Shown here one piece after another: positions 1 through 10,756 of a DNA stretch of 64,000 bases. The position numbers and the translations under genes were made by a program. The DNA comes from Eupeodes corollae. Lineage: Eukaryota; Arthropoda; Insecta; Diptera; Syrphidae. The stretch's first letter is position 1. Each line of letters opens with the position of its first letter. The stretch is taken from assembly GCF_945859685.1 (NCBI RefSeq), contig NC_079148.1:8618001-8682000 (forward strand), in the 5' to 3' direction. Under the pieces are notes generated by a model that had not been told where the DNA came from, did not search any database, and saw only the letters and a list, made by a program, of their open reading frames with translations.

Positions 1-637
1 ACTTAGATGTTAAAATTATAGTTACATCTTCGGCGGTAAAAAATAAAAACAGTTAACACCAATAAATAGTTGGTAAGTTTGGTAAAAAGCAATTTGTTTG
101 CAAATTTTCACAACTTTCTATAGACAAAAAACAAGTTAACATTTTCAAGTCATCGAACAAGCATTATCTTTCGTTGAGTTCATTTTTGACATTTAAGTTA
201 TCTTATACCGACAATGTTAGACGAGACGATAGTGACACAGTTACGTGAAGCAAATTATTGACCAGCCTATGAACTTGGTGGTAGCACACACAAGTTGTTG
301 TTGTTTCATTCTAAATTTTCTATTGACGATATCGTTAATAATAATCGTTTTTAAAACTACGGGTAGTTACGAGTCTTAGAGATATTGTTATCGAGATAGC
401 ACAAAAACCCAAAATTATGCTCACATAAGTATTATGGTTACGAAAACGAAGACACGATAAAGCTTCTTTTTCTGTTAGTAAATCACTAACGATTCTGTTC
501 AACATGTTTAGTGGGTCGTATCTCTTAAGAACGATCAAATCAGAAATCAAAACCATCCAGAGGCAGATGTGGTTGACCTATATTCATCACTACTCTGGTA
601 TCAACAATAACAAAACACAATATATACTCGTATGTAT
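1..637. other. AT-rich sequence, no gene recognised
   Basis: I see no recognisable gene here. It lies downstream, in transcript direction, of the last visible exon of the coiled-coil gene (1811), so it is probably intron of that gene. The open minus-strand frame at 335-556 has no family resemblance. Confidence 0.4.
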
Positions 638-639
638 GT

Positions 640-837
640 ATGTCCAATTGTCACACTAAAAGAAACAATTACCAATTAAGTTCGTCTGTGTTTAGACCAC
701 ACTTCTCTGACTCATCGAAATCCTCTGAAAAACGAAATTCCCAGACCTGCTCCACTTGCAATGAAACAATGGACATTAAACACATTTTAGCCCACAGAAA
801 CCCTCATGTATCTAACATTTACGAACTACTAACAAAT
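640..837 (+). mobile_element. Probable LINE fragment, end of an RNase H-type ORF
   Basis: A short open frame carries the pattern CSTCN...DIKHILAH. It resembles the C-X2-C...KHILxxC stretch found after the RNase H domain in I/Jockey-type LINEs. The final cysteine is lost and no upstream domain is recognisable, so this is a weak call. The frame runs straight into the left arm of the hairpin at 838-970. Confidence 0.3.
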
Positions 838-970
838 CGCACCCTTTTAATGAAAGTGACCTAACTCAAAAATTGCAACTTGTGGGAAATGAACAAAAAG
901 TCTTCAAAAGTGTGGTCATTTCCCACAAGTTGCATTTTTTGAGTTAGGTCACTTTCATTCAAAGGGTGCG
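838..970. repeat. Long hairpin, 55-bp arms
   Basis: The left arm (838-892) and right arm (916-970) are near-perfect reverse complements. They start with CGCACCCTTT and end with AAAGGGTGCG, around a 23-nt loop at 893-915. A single-base-class mismatch and an indel are visible. It could be a foldback mini-element or an inverted duplication made by template switching. No target duplication is evident. Confidence 0.8.
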
Positions 971-1014
971 AAATATTAATTCACAAAATCAAGAAACTAT
1001 CCAAAAAATCATTT

Positions 1015-1104
1015 TAAAACTTGACATTCAATTTTAAACTATCTCAAAATGTTTAAATTTAAAACTTGACATTAAATTTTAAACATTCTCAAAATGTTTA
1101 AATT
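1015..1104. repeat. Two-copy 45-bp tandem repeat
   Basis: Two adjacent 45-bp units (1015-1059 and 1060-1104) both begin TAAAACTTGACATT and end CTCAAAATGTTTAAATT. They differ at about three positions. The repeat is AT-rich and shows no coding potential. Confidence 0.75.
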
Positions 1105-1166
1105 TATATTAGCGATCTAAACAATTTGGACTAACCTAGCAATTTAAAATTACCGTTAGTTTTTAT

Positions 1167-1415
1167 AGTAGTACCCGTTGCGTGATGGTTAGTGCGTTTG
1201 ACTATCATGCCAGAGGTCTAGGTTTACTGCCTCTTGCGAGGAATTGACAAATTTTTGCAAGAGTAATTCTTGTCATGAAAAGTGCTTTCTAAAATTAGCC
1301 GTTAGGAATCGGATTGAAACTGTAGGTCCGCACTATCCCTGACAGCATTACCCGTACACAGGAATGGTTGAGAGTAAGTAAGTCACTAGGCCCTAGTTCT
1401 CAAAAGACTGTTGCG
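1167..1415 (+). mobile_element. tRNA-derived SINE, near full-length copy
   Basis: The head reads as a tRNA-like pol III promoter: GTGATGGTTAGTGCG (A-box-like), then an anticodon-arm-like CTATCATGCCAGAG, then a decayed B box (GGTTTACTGCC). The layout resembles tRNA-Asp(GTC). A non-tRNA body follows, ending GGCCCTAGTTCTC...GTTGCG, with an AT-rich tail after it. Related copies lie on the minus strand at 14705-14840, 26440-26651, 30738-30918 and 36196-36300. The tRNA-Asp ancestry is inferred. Confidence 0.75.
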
Positions 1416-1810
1416 TTACCTAATTAGTTTTAGTTTTTTGTTAGTTTTTTTAATTAAATAAATATTTTTTTTTTTTTTTCAAAAACATTATCAAAAATAA
1501 TTATAGAGTTACCGCACGGAATATATTAAATGTGTCAATCTTTCTTAAATCAGAAGGAAATAACCTTTTCTTGTTTAAATTGTAGGTTTCAGAAATCTGC
1601 TGGAATTGAATTATAAAAACGAGGAAAAACGAGGAAAATCGTTATCAATGTTTTACATTTCAATTGATTAAAAAAAACTTGTGAAAACAAGTCATTTCCT
1701 GTAGAATGAATTGAAGCTTTCAATAGCCTTAAAAGGCGATGGTTTGCAAGAAGTGCAAAAATGTATTCAAGTGTTTTTTTTTAGTATTGTACTTTAAAAT
1801 GTATAGTTAC

Positions 1811-4800
1811 CTTTTCGGTTAGATCCTCCTTTTCTTCAGAGAGATTTTCGATAGTTTCACGGTGCTGGGCTATTTCCTGTTCTTTTTGTGCAATTTTCTT
1901 GTTCAATCTTCGTATCTGTAATATTAAAGCACAACGTAATTGATAGCATTTTAAAAATAATTTGGGTTATGTTTTTAAATTTATTTTAATTATAAAAGCT
2001 TCTAACTAAAAATCCCCACTATCGCTCCAAGTTCTTTGTCCAACTACATTTTTGCAAAGAAAACAAAACTTTTCTGTCTTGTTAACGTTTTAAACCAAAA
2101 ATGATACATCAATGAATCCAAGATTAAAGGAATTGAGAATGGAAAAATTATAATTTTTTGATGGAATAAAATTTTATAATTTTATACATATACAAATCAA
2201 TTGTATTTAGTTTTGAAATGATATTATTAATAAAAAGTTTGAAAGCCATCGATTGATATAACGAAGACAACTTCGACCTCGTAGATTTGTTTAAATGAAG
2301 CATACAACAATATAGAAATGTTAAACTATATTATTAAATATTAATAAAACTTTTTTCACTTAAGTATCATAATGCGATACTTGTTAGAAAATTGCAATTG
2401 TGTATTTAATTCTTTGGCATAATCCCTTGTTCGATTCTAATTTCATCGATAGCCCCAATTGAATAACATATTATAGTCATAGGTATTTTGTGAATTCTCC
2501 AAAATACAAGGGTTTCTCAAAGTAACTATGTCTGTCTTTTAAAGCTTCACGACTCAACCGCGAAACCAAATTTGATAAATTTTTTTCTCTTACAGTCGCA
2601 TGGCTTAGCATACGTATTAAATTCCAATTGGCCGTTCGACAACAGATTGTTCACAAAAAAATGTACTGTTTTGCATTAAAAGGGCCGGATTTGATCCTTG
2701 TCACTGCTAAGGCATAAATAATGGCAAAAAATACTATGTCCCAAAGGCAGTCAAAATGTTTGGTCATTTAAAAAAAATATGAGTAATTCTTTCGCGGTTC
2801 CTACGTTTGTTGTCAATGACACTCCATTTGTTAGCTATTTAGAGAAAGCTAATCTCTTTGCTAGGCAGTTCGCCGCCAATTCAACGCTGCTTGTGAGTGT
2901 TATGACTCCACCTGTCATCGAGCGCGTTAGTGAAGATAAGTCACGGTTTGTTGCGGTTTATGGGCTGGTGGCATCATTGGACCGTACTTCTTCAAAGATG
3001 ATGCGAATCGTAACGTAACTGTGAATGGTGAGCGCTACCGTGAGATAATATCCAACTTTTTTTTTGCCCATAATGCAAGAGCTTGACTTGCATGACATTT
3101 GGTTTCAACAAGACAGTGCCATATGCCACACAGCACGCGCAACTATGGACTTTTCGAGAGGCGAGTTCGGTGAACATTTTATTTCACGTTCGGGACCGGT
3201 CAATTGAACGGTCAAATCGTGCGATTTAACGCCCTTAGACTATTTTTTGTGGGGCTGCAATTGACGCATTAGAAGACAACATAGAAGCATTTATTCGTGA
3301 GATACCGGCCAAAATGTTGGAAAGAGTATACAAAAATTGGACTAACCGGATGGACCATTTAAAGCGCAGTCAGGGTCAACATTTGCATGAAATAATCTTC
3401 AAACATTAAAATATATGGTTCGTACTATCGATTCAAATAAAGATTATATGCATTTTTCTGTATTGTATGTTTTTTTTAACTTTTTTATAGTTTTTAAAAA
3501 ATCACTCTTTATAAAGGAATTGTTTTTTACTAATAATTTAATTTTTTTCAAATAATGGTTCCTCCAAAAACATTCCAATTTTACAAAAAAATAAGAAATT
3601 TAACCAACTGTTTCGTAGTTTTTCGTAAAAGTGAGCGCTTACGAGAGAGTAAAATATTTCCCCAACCAACGAATTTTAGCCCAAGATATTTCTTTCGGCT
3701 GATTTGTGAAAATTGTCAAATTTGATAGAAATTCATTTAAACTAAATAAATTGCTCGCTTTTGATGTCAGTTATTAAATTTAAAAACAAATTTTCAAAGA
3801 ACCTCAATAAGACAGTAATATTGTGTGTAAAATTTCTTGTTTTCCCGTTTTTTTTTTTTTGGTTCTTTAAAATATCTATTTTTACGAATTTGACATTTAG
3901 TAGATTAAAAAAATTTAGTAAAGTTACACCGAAAAATAACTACCCCATTTTCCCATAGAAGAGTCAGATGAATACAAAAACAAACAAAACCAGATTTTAA
4001 GCATCAACTGATAAGATTTTTTGGGAAAGAACAAAAAGTGGATGCAGCTGGATATGGAAAACATTTCTATGTCTTTTGTTAGTGGTTGCACATGGGGTAG
4101 ATATTTAGTTACATTGAATATATAATAAATTAAAATTAATATAAAAATAGGATTTTGTTCTTTTTTTAAATTATAATTTGTACAATACAAATAGTTAAAA
4201 ACAAACCTGTTCTTCTCCTGAGTGTCTTACTCCACAATCGTCGCTTTCTCTGCTCCTTAACACATCATTTTTTAGAGCTTGAACTTCTTGGTGTGATTTC
4301 TTGAGTTCCAGATCTAATGATCGAGACAAAGAGACAAATTAATTCATTTAAAAAAAATTCTCTTAATAAACTTACTTAGTTTATCAATTTTTTCCTGACG
4401 TTTCTTTAAATCAGTTTCCAAAAGCAGTTTTTCGTATTCAAAGTTTTCAAGTTGAACCTAAAATTTTATTTAAAAATAAATAAGACGCATAAGAAAAAAA
4501 AAAAAACAAATAAGTTATAGAAAATGCTTTTACCTGAAGACTGTTGACTTTCTTATTCTTCTCCTCAAGCATACTACTCCTTGGAGTTGGTGGTGAAATG
4601 TCTGTGATCTTCCTCGGAGTCTTTATCGGACTGTCGATGTTGTTGAAGATAAAACGATTGTTTGTCGGAGGAGTGAAGACGTGAATTGAAGCAATTACAT
4701 GACGCATTGTCTCCTTGGTCAGACATTCGTCACTGTCATTCAGGAGTTTCTGAAAGAATGCTGTTATATTTTGCTGAGCAAACTCATCGAGTTTCTTGCA

Positions 4801-5263
4801 ATTTTCTTGGAAAAAAGGCTCAGAATATCGAACGCAAGAGAAATGCAACAGCAGCGAATACACGTAAATGTGATCACTTGCACTGAGGGTGTTCTCATCA
4901 TCTAAATGTGGTTCAAATAAGGGATATTCTTCTGCAAATATATTAAATTACACAATTTTATAAATTTTCTACACCAAACAAAGAAAAACAACTCAAAGTC
5001 AAACCTTTTAAGAAAGAAGATAAATTGTTATATCGGCAAATGCCGTCTTTGCAGCGATCTTTAAAATGTATAAAGAATTGTTCTATTTCAGTTTGATCGA
5101 TACTATAGAAATTTACTTCTAAGAAATTGCATTCTTTTATCTAAAAAAATAAAATCAAAAAAGACATAATAATTTTAATTTCCATTTCACAAAATTTAAT
5201 TATTTTTATTTTTTCGTTTACCCATTGCAGGAGGATTTTCTTCCAAATATTTACAGGGTCCAT
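1811..5263 (-). CDS. 5' part of a large coiled-coil protein with N-terminal CH/Hook-like domain (possibly Mud/NuMA family)
   Basis: Six coding exons join in frame with GT/AG junctions: 5263-5222 (ATG start, begins MDPVNIWKKILLQW), 5140-5005, 4931-4534, 4457-4376, 4313-4207 and 1915-1811. They give about 290 residues, and the gene then leaves the readable part of the window. Residues 1 to about 130 are helical and cysteine-poor. They have the WxxxLLQWIKECN and YVYSLLLHFSCVRYSE patterns expected of a divergent calponin-homology/Hook domain. A serine/proline-rich linker (ITDISPPTPRSS) follows, then heptad-like coiled coil (EKEDLTEK, QEIAQHRETIENL). Known: NuMA and fly Mud pair such a domain with a very long coiled coil and link spindle poles to the cortex. 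Hook and girdin proteins are alternatives. Exon structure is well supported; the family assignment is tentative. The 2.3-kb intron 4206-1916 holds LINE and mariner relics. Confidence 0.6.
2779..2935 (+). mobile_element. LINE reverse-transcriptase ORF fragment
   Basis: The frame contains FAVPTFVVNDTPFVS, FARQFAANSTL and SVMTPPVIERV. The last motif matches MSVMTPPVLESV in the minus-strand LINE at 49860-51560. The VVNDTP motif recurs as VVNETP at 51590. This is the linker between endonuclease and RT of one LINE family. It lies in the intron of the coiled-coil gene, fused directly to a mariner relic. Confidence 0.6.
2936..3415 (+). pseudogene. mariner-type transposase relic
   Basis: Across several frames one can read DDANRNVTVNGERYRE, then NFFF..., WFQQDSA-CHTARATMD, GEFGEHFISRSGPVN and LDYFLWG, then ...EDNIEAFIREIPAKMLER and GQHLHEIIFKH. 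These are the conserved blocks of the C-terminal two-thirds of a mariner-superfamily transposase. Stops and frameshifts show it is dead. The N-terminal helix-turn-helix part is missing, replaced by the adjoining LINE fragment. Confidence 0.75.
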
Positions 5264-6223
5264 TTTTTAAACACGAATTTACATTAATTTAAACATAAAT
5301 ATATTTTTTAATTCACACGCTATACCACAAATAAAATTATTAATTATTAAAGTTTTTTGAGTGCGTTTTCCGATCCGGGTTGAAAATGTAGAACTAGGAC
5401 GCAAACAAATGCCGTTAAAACAATTTTCGAATTAAATTTTTGGAGAGCAGTTATTGGGCTGTCAAAATTACTCCATTTTTAATTTTTTAAATTCCAAAGA
5501 AACGGAATGGAAATGGAACTAAATTAAATAATAATGAACGCGTTCAGAGAGTACATTTTAGTTCACCAAATGGATGTGTTCAAATAGTGATTAACTATAA
5601 ATTGTGAAGAAATGTTAAATGATGCGAGACATATGTTTTATTTTCGGTTTTTTGACAATATAAAGCATCTTGCCCTTGAGCTACGAACTGCGAACTGTGG
5701 ATGTTCGCATTTTTTGACTTTTCTTTCACAAGAGCTTTATTTCTATTCGCAAACAGCGACGAATTATCAATTTATAATTACCCTTTTCAACAAACAAAAC
5801 AAGAGTGGTATATTTTTGAGGTTAAGTTGAGCGCGAACAATTTATTCGTTGCAGTGTGAATGGTTTGTGGAACACGAATAGAGTTTGACAGTTCGTAGCA
5901 AACACGCGTCAATTCGTTACTACCAAATTGTTTTTACAAAATTCTCTTATTAAAGAGAACAAAATGCAAATTTTATTATCGTAACATAAGTTTAAATTGG
6001 TTTATTATAATTAAAACGTGTTTTTGTTTGAAATTGACTTTCGTATATTCGTTGTTCGCTCTCATGTGCAAGGCTCTTAACGAATGAAAATTTGATGAGA
6101 GCTGTATTTTATTATAAAGTCACCGTAGAGGTTGGGGAAAAAAGTTATGTTGGTGATTGTTTTATTTAGAAATACTACAAAATGGAGAGACTACTCATAT
6201 TATTGAAATTATGGATTGCCTAA
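5264..6223. promoter_or_regulatory. 5' flank of the coiled-coil gene, no other gene seen
   Basis: This is the upstream side of the minus-strand coiled-coil gene and should hold its 5' UTR and promoter. I see no clear TATA box. The open frame at 5612-5830 looks like chance and has no family resemblance. Confidence 0.35.
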
Positions 6224-7158
6224 TCCGGTATTACACAGCGCATGTATTTAATGCGCATTAATTGGCTATTTTGTTTTGGAGAGTCATTCGGTGATGCGCG
6301 CATTATTACATGAACACTTTTCGGATTTTTAATAAGGTACATTACTTTGATAGATATCTTTCATTTCTACTTTCATTGCTCGCTCCCAACCCAAGGTTGC
6401 CACATTAGTCATATATGACCAAATTTGGTCTTTATTTTATCACTTGGTCAAATGATCATATTTAATTCCATTTGGTCATATTTTTCGGAATCGAAAAAAG
6501 ATGTTCGACAATTTGAGTAACAAAAACGTTCTTTTAACATAGTCATTTAGCTGAACAAAAACAACGTTTAAACTCATTTAAGCAATTTTGTGTAAATTAT
6601 AACTTTATTAAAAATATAAACTCTTGATCTGAATTGGACTTAGGGAACAGAGAGAATTATCTACGCATTTACACAAGCCGTACAAATTCTTAAAATCGAA
6701 TCTTACTATTTTTAATAAAATTATTGTAAACATACTGTCATCTCATGTTAAAACTCTTCGTTTTTATATTGTATCATCTTTATTTGGATTAATCTAATTT
6801 AATTAAGTTTTTTAGGGATTGTATGAGTTTATTTGTACGTAATTAAAAAACAAATATCATCGGTATAATATGGAAAATATGTTTAACAAAATGTAATGAA
6901 TTCATTAATGTGTTTACAAATTTTTGGGACTTGAACTATGTTGGTGACATATTGAGGTATTTGCTCTACTAAACACAAACACGAAGTGAAGCAAATGCGA
7001 AAAAATACGAATATAAAGGAAGACAAACGTCAAAAACAATCAAGGAATAGCTTGTACGTGCATGCTAAGACAGATTTATTTCTATTACATTTTTATTTAT
7101 TCCTTTCTCTTCCGCACTTCATTGATGAATGGAAAAACATGCGCTGTGTAATACCGGA
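6224..7158. mobile_element. TIR element (non-autonomous), 22-bp perfect termini
   Basis: The ends are perfect inverted repeats: TCCGGTATTACACAGCGCAT at 6224 and its complement ending at 7158. The 935-bp interior is AT-rich without a convincing transposase; the 75-codon frame at 6986-7213 is probably chance. No clean target duplication is seen (TAA on the left, CTT on the right), so the superfamily is open. Confidence 0.6.
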
Positions 7159-7399
7159 CTTACAATACTACATATTTTTTGAAAAGGTTTATTACAAAAT
7201 GTTCAAATGGTAGACATGTGTATTTGAGAGGACACAAGCGTCCTTAGATTTTTCTTAAAACTCACCTCTGTCTGCCAACTCATACTCTTACCTCTCCGCG
7301 ATGATTATTGGGTATGAAGTACCTCAACTGAAGATTGGGTTTTAACTCCAGTGGAAAGTTATTGGGAGTAGTGAACTGATTTGAAGGCACCTCTTCTTA

Positions 7400-7775
7400 T
7401 TCAGAATGAAGTGGAGGAATTCAAACTAAAAGACTGCGATGCATACCACAGCGAAAACAAAGGCAGCGACTATTTGAGTGTGGATTTGCTATGGAATTAA
7501 ATCAATTATTGATTATCTTAAGTCACCATCTATAAGACTCACCATCCTTGTTCTCATTTATGGCGCTGAGGCTTGGACCTTTTCAAAGAATGATGAGAGC
7601 ATGTTAGGATGCTAAGAGAGAAAAAGAAGTGCAGGAGAAGATACAACTACAAACTATTCGGGCTGTGCAGAGAGGCACTGACCTGATTAAAAGAATAAAA
7701 ACCCAACGATATAGATGGCTGGGTCATGCAAAGCGAATAGACATCAACAATCCAGCCCAGAAAGTCTTGTGTCGG
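7400..7775 (+). mobile_element. RTE-like LINE relic (C-terminal end of ORF)
   Basis: In broken frames one reads ILVLIYGAEAWTFSKNDES, then ERK, then RYRWLGHAKRIDINNPAQKV. The pair YGAEAWT...K and RWLGHxxRM is the familiar C-terminal signature of RTE-type non-LTR retrotransposons. Stops and frameshifts interrupt it, and the RT core is absent. Confidence 0.7.
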
Positions 7776-9563
7776 CCTGTAGCACCACCTTAAGTAGTAT
7801 ATTACATCTGCCACTGATAATACTTGATATGGACTGCTAGTAGTTTTATATTCCCAAAGAAAATTAGTATTAAAAGTGATTCCATTTAATTTAATAACTA
7901 ATTTCAAAGCGCCATCTCTTGTTTCTGTGCCTCGAAAGCTTTGTTTGCAAAGATTCTTATGACATTTATTATTTTGACGTTTAAAAAAATAAACAATATA
8001 CAAAATAAAGTTAAAAAAGTTTCTCCATCTTTCAACTAAACCCGCAGAAGGGCTAGTAGTGTTAAGCAATAAAAATTACGTGAAGTTTTGCTACAAGCAG
8101 TCCACATCAAGTAGGTCAATGTGACATTTTCTGTAGTTTTCCAATCTTAATGGTTCTATAATCTTTTTTTGATAATAGTTAATATGTGTTTTGCTCAGAG
8201 CAGAACGGAGCTAAAAAAGAGATCTATTCTCCTTTTGTAGCTCAGCCATATCACAGCTTTCGAGCAGCTGTGTTTCGTTTAACTCAGAACTCAATGGAAT
8301 CTGAAAGTGATCAAACTAATTAAATAAAATTTTGACCACAACTGACTTTACGTGTGCTTCGTTTGGTATAAAAGAAAAAGATGGAATATTTTAAAACTTT
8401 TGACAGTTATATTCTCAGGTGCGAATCGGATAAATTTAATTAAACAGAGCTTATTCATAGTGCTCAAGCTCTGCTCAGAGCTCTAGTCTGAGTTTCAAAA
8501 GAAATAATCGCCTAATAAATGTTATAGAAGTTCGAACGGGTTTGCGGCGTACTTATTGGTTTTGTCGCATTTCTGAAGTAAGAATATCGTCAGATAAATT
8601 AATACAAAATTAACTCTATCTATTTTTGAACATATTTCCAAAATTTCAAATCATTAAAACCAATCGTTTGGCCTCAATTACATCACTAAAAGGTAAAAGC
8701 TGCAAATGTTGCGCAACCGGTAATTTTGGATGATCAGCAATACTTCCACTTTTAAAAACAATCTTTTCAACTGAACAAGTCTTAATGCTGTTAACAGAGC
8801 CCCTACAAGAACAACATCTGTTATTCTTCCGATGTCTTCATATTTCACAATTTTAATGATTACTTGCGTAGGCGATCGATTAAAATAGCCTTAATCATTA
8901 CGTATAAATCACCACTTTTGCACTATGTTTTAATAAATTTGAACACTTTGTTCTAATGCTTTAACATAATATTATGGGTCTTTTAAATGATATCTAAGTA
9001 TTAACAGGTGGCAAATTCCAACATCATCAACTTTTAACCACGAAAATAATTACCCTATATGATCTTATTTCAGCTTTCATGGAAATCAGTCTGTAAAATG
9101 TTTGAATAGGTATATAACTGTTTTTCCTTTTGATCAAAAATACAAATATTTTATTAATCGATAGAAAATCACTCAAAGTTTTTGTATTGTTTATTAACAA
9201 ATTAACTGTCAATTTCTGTGACGGAAATTTGTTTCCATGAAATTCATTTGATTTAGCATAATCGAACTGTCAAACATTTTAAAAAAATATTATTTCTCCA
9301 CAGTATTCACAAATTTTAGGTCGAAAAGTGGTATGGTAAACCTTTTAACTAAGAGAACCGGTTTCCGACTTTGGTTTGACAAAGTTAAAGCATCAGCTTA
9401 TTGAAATTACCTCTTTTTCCGCCATCACATGAACGTGAAAAAAATAATATCTTTTGTTTCCATTGAATACACTCATTAAACTTTTCGTTCTGAACTGATT
9501 CATTGTATTTTGTTTTTCTGTCATTGAAGTTTTCCACATGCTCCTGTTTTGGCGATGACATTT
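7776..9563. other. Intergenic, no gene recognised
   Basis: AT-rich sequence with small inverted repeats around 8190-8290 (GAGCAGAACGGAGCTA and a complementary TAGCTCAGC). I see no gene. The right end must contain the TRMT10 promoter; no TATA box is obvious. Confidence 0.4.
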
Positions 9564-9619
9564 TCAAAAAGGACCAACTTCAAATTGACGTTTCAAAAGA
9601 AAACAAACAAAATTGAAGC

Positions 9620-10749
9620 ATGGAAATGAAAGAAGAACAATCTTCCTTCGGAAATCCACAACCAGCACCGCAACCACATTCTGACCAAGATCCTCCAGAT
9701 ACTGCAGCTGTTCCAGAAACAACAACAGAAAATACAGATCCACCAGCCGTAGTCCTTTCAAAGCGGCAATTGAAAAAACTCAAAAAGAAAGCCCAATGGG
9801 AGGAAAAGAAAAAAGAAAAACGCCAAAAGGAGCGTGAAAAGTGCAAATTAAAGAAACAAACCGCCATTCTCGAAGGCAAAACTTTAGGACCGAGTCGCAA
9901 AGAACTCAAACGCAACAAAGCCAACAAGAGTTCCAGTACTCTGAGTGTGGCAATCGACTTGGACTACGATGATCTTATGATTGACAAAGATGTGGCTAAG
10001 TGTGTTAAGCAACTGCTCAGAATCTACACTGTCAACCGAAGATCCAGAGCTCCGGCGACATTGCATTTTACTGGCATTAAGCCAGATGGTAGAATTCATG
10101 AGGTTCTCAAGAAGAACGATGGCTACGAGCACTGGGACGTCCAGTGGGTATATGAATCGTATTCGAAGAATTTCAACACCGACCAAATTGTCTATTTGAC
10201 GAGTGATTCCGATGAGATTCTCAAGGAGATCGACCCAAAGAAGGTTTACATAATTGGAGGTTTGGTAGATCATAACCACCATAAGGGACTCTGTTTTGAT
10301 AGAGCGAAGAAATTGTCACTTCAAACTGCTCGACTCCCATTGACTGAACATGTGGATATGAAAACACGAACGGTGTTGAGCACTTATCATGGTAAGTAAA
10401 GCTTAAATGATTTTTAAAGAATGCTTTACTAAAAGAAGCTATTTTTGTTGCAGTTTTTGAAATCTTATTAAGACTCTCTGAGGGTAAATCGTGGGCTGAT
10501 GCAATTTTGGAAACTCTTCCGGTCCGAAAAGGTGCTAAACTCAAGGAGGCGGAAGACAAAGTTGTGTCCTCAATCGTCAAAAAGGAGGAGGTAGAAAACG
10601 ACGATGTTATAATAGAGATAGCAGAGTACAAAGTTGTATCAGAAATTGTTAAAAAGAACGAGGTGGGAAATGGTGATCTGTTGTTGGAGAACACTACAAC
10701 TGTGGCGAAGCCTATAAAAGATGTGTCAAATCAGGAAATGACTGAATAA
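9620..10749 (+). CDS. TRMT10: tRNA (guanine-9-N1)-methyltransferase, TRMT10A/B type
   Basis: Two exons (9620-10391 and 10454-10749) are joined across a 62-bp intron with GTAAGT donor and TTGTTGCAG acceptor, giving 355 residues. Residues 1-45 are acidic and proline-rich. Residues 46-80 are a strongly basic charged helix (RQLKKLKKKAQWEEKKKEK). A SPOUT methyltransferase domain spans about 108-290, with TLHFTGI, IVYLTSDSD and the hallmark IGGLVDHNHHKG. Asp217 in that motif matches the proposed catalytic aspartate of Trm10. SLQTARLPL and VFEILLRLSEGKSWADA continue the fold, and a variable charged tail ends the protein. Known: the family methylates N1 of guanine-9 in cytosolic or nuclear tRNAs using S-adenosylmethionine. 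There is no obvious mitochondrial presequence, so TRMT10A-like is favoured over the mitochondrial TRMT10C. The start is the first ATG after an upstream stop-rich stretch. Confidence 0.93.
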
Positions 10750-10756
10750 AAATAAA
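10745..10756 (+). terminator. Polyadenylation signals of the TRMT10 gene
   Basis: AATAAA overlaps the stop codon (10745-10750) and a second follows at once (10751-10756). A T-rich stretch lies about 20 bp downstream. This implies a very short 3' UTR. Confidence 0.6.

Noticed and set aside
1167..1240. Functional tRNA gene
   Set aside because: The cloverleaf is broken (decayed B box, no acceptor-stem pairing) and the sequence is repeated with a non-tRNA body, so it is a SINE head.
3761..4190. Open frames on both strands in the coiled-coil gene intron
   Set aside because: T- and A-rich low-complexity frames with no motif; intronic by the exon model.
5612..5830. Open frame upstream of the coiled-coil gene
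   Set aside because: No family signature and no splice or translation context; it is probably 5' flank.
9580..10694. Long minus-strand frames opposite TRMT10 (9580-9927, 9884-10282, 10221-10694)
   Set aside because: They are antisense shadows of a well-supported coding gene with no domain of their own.
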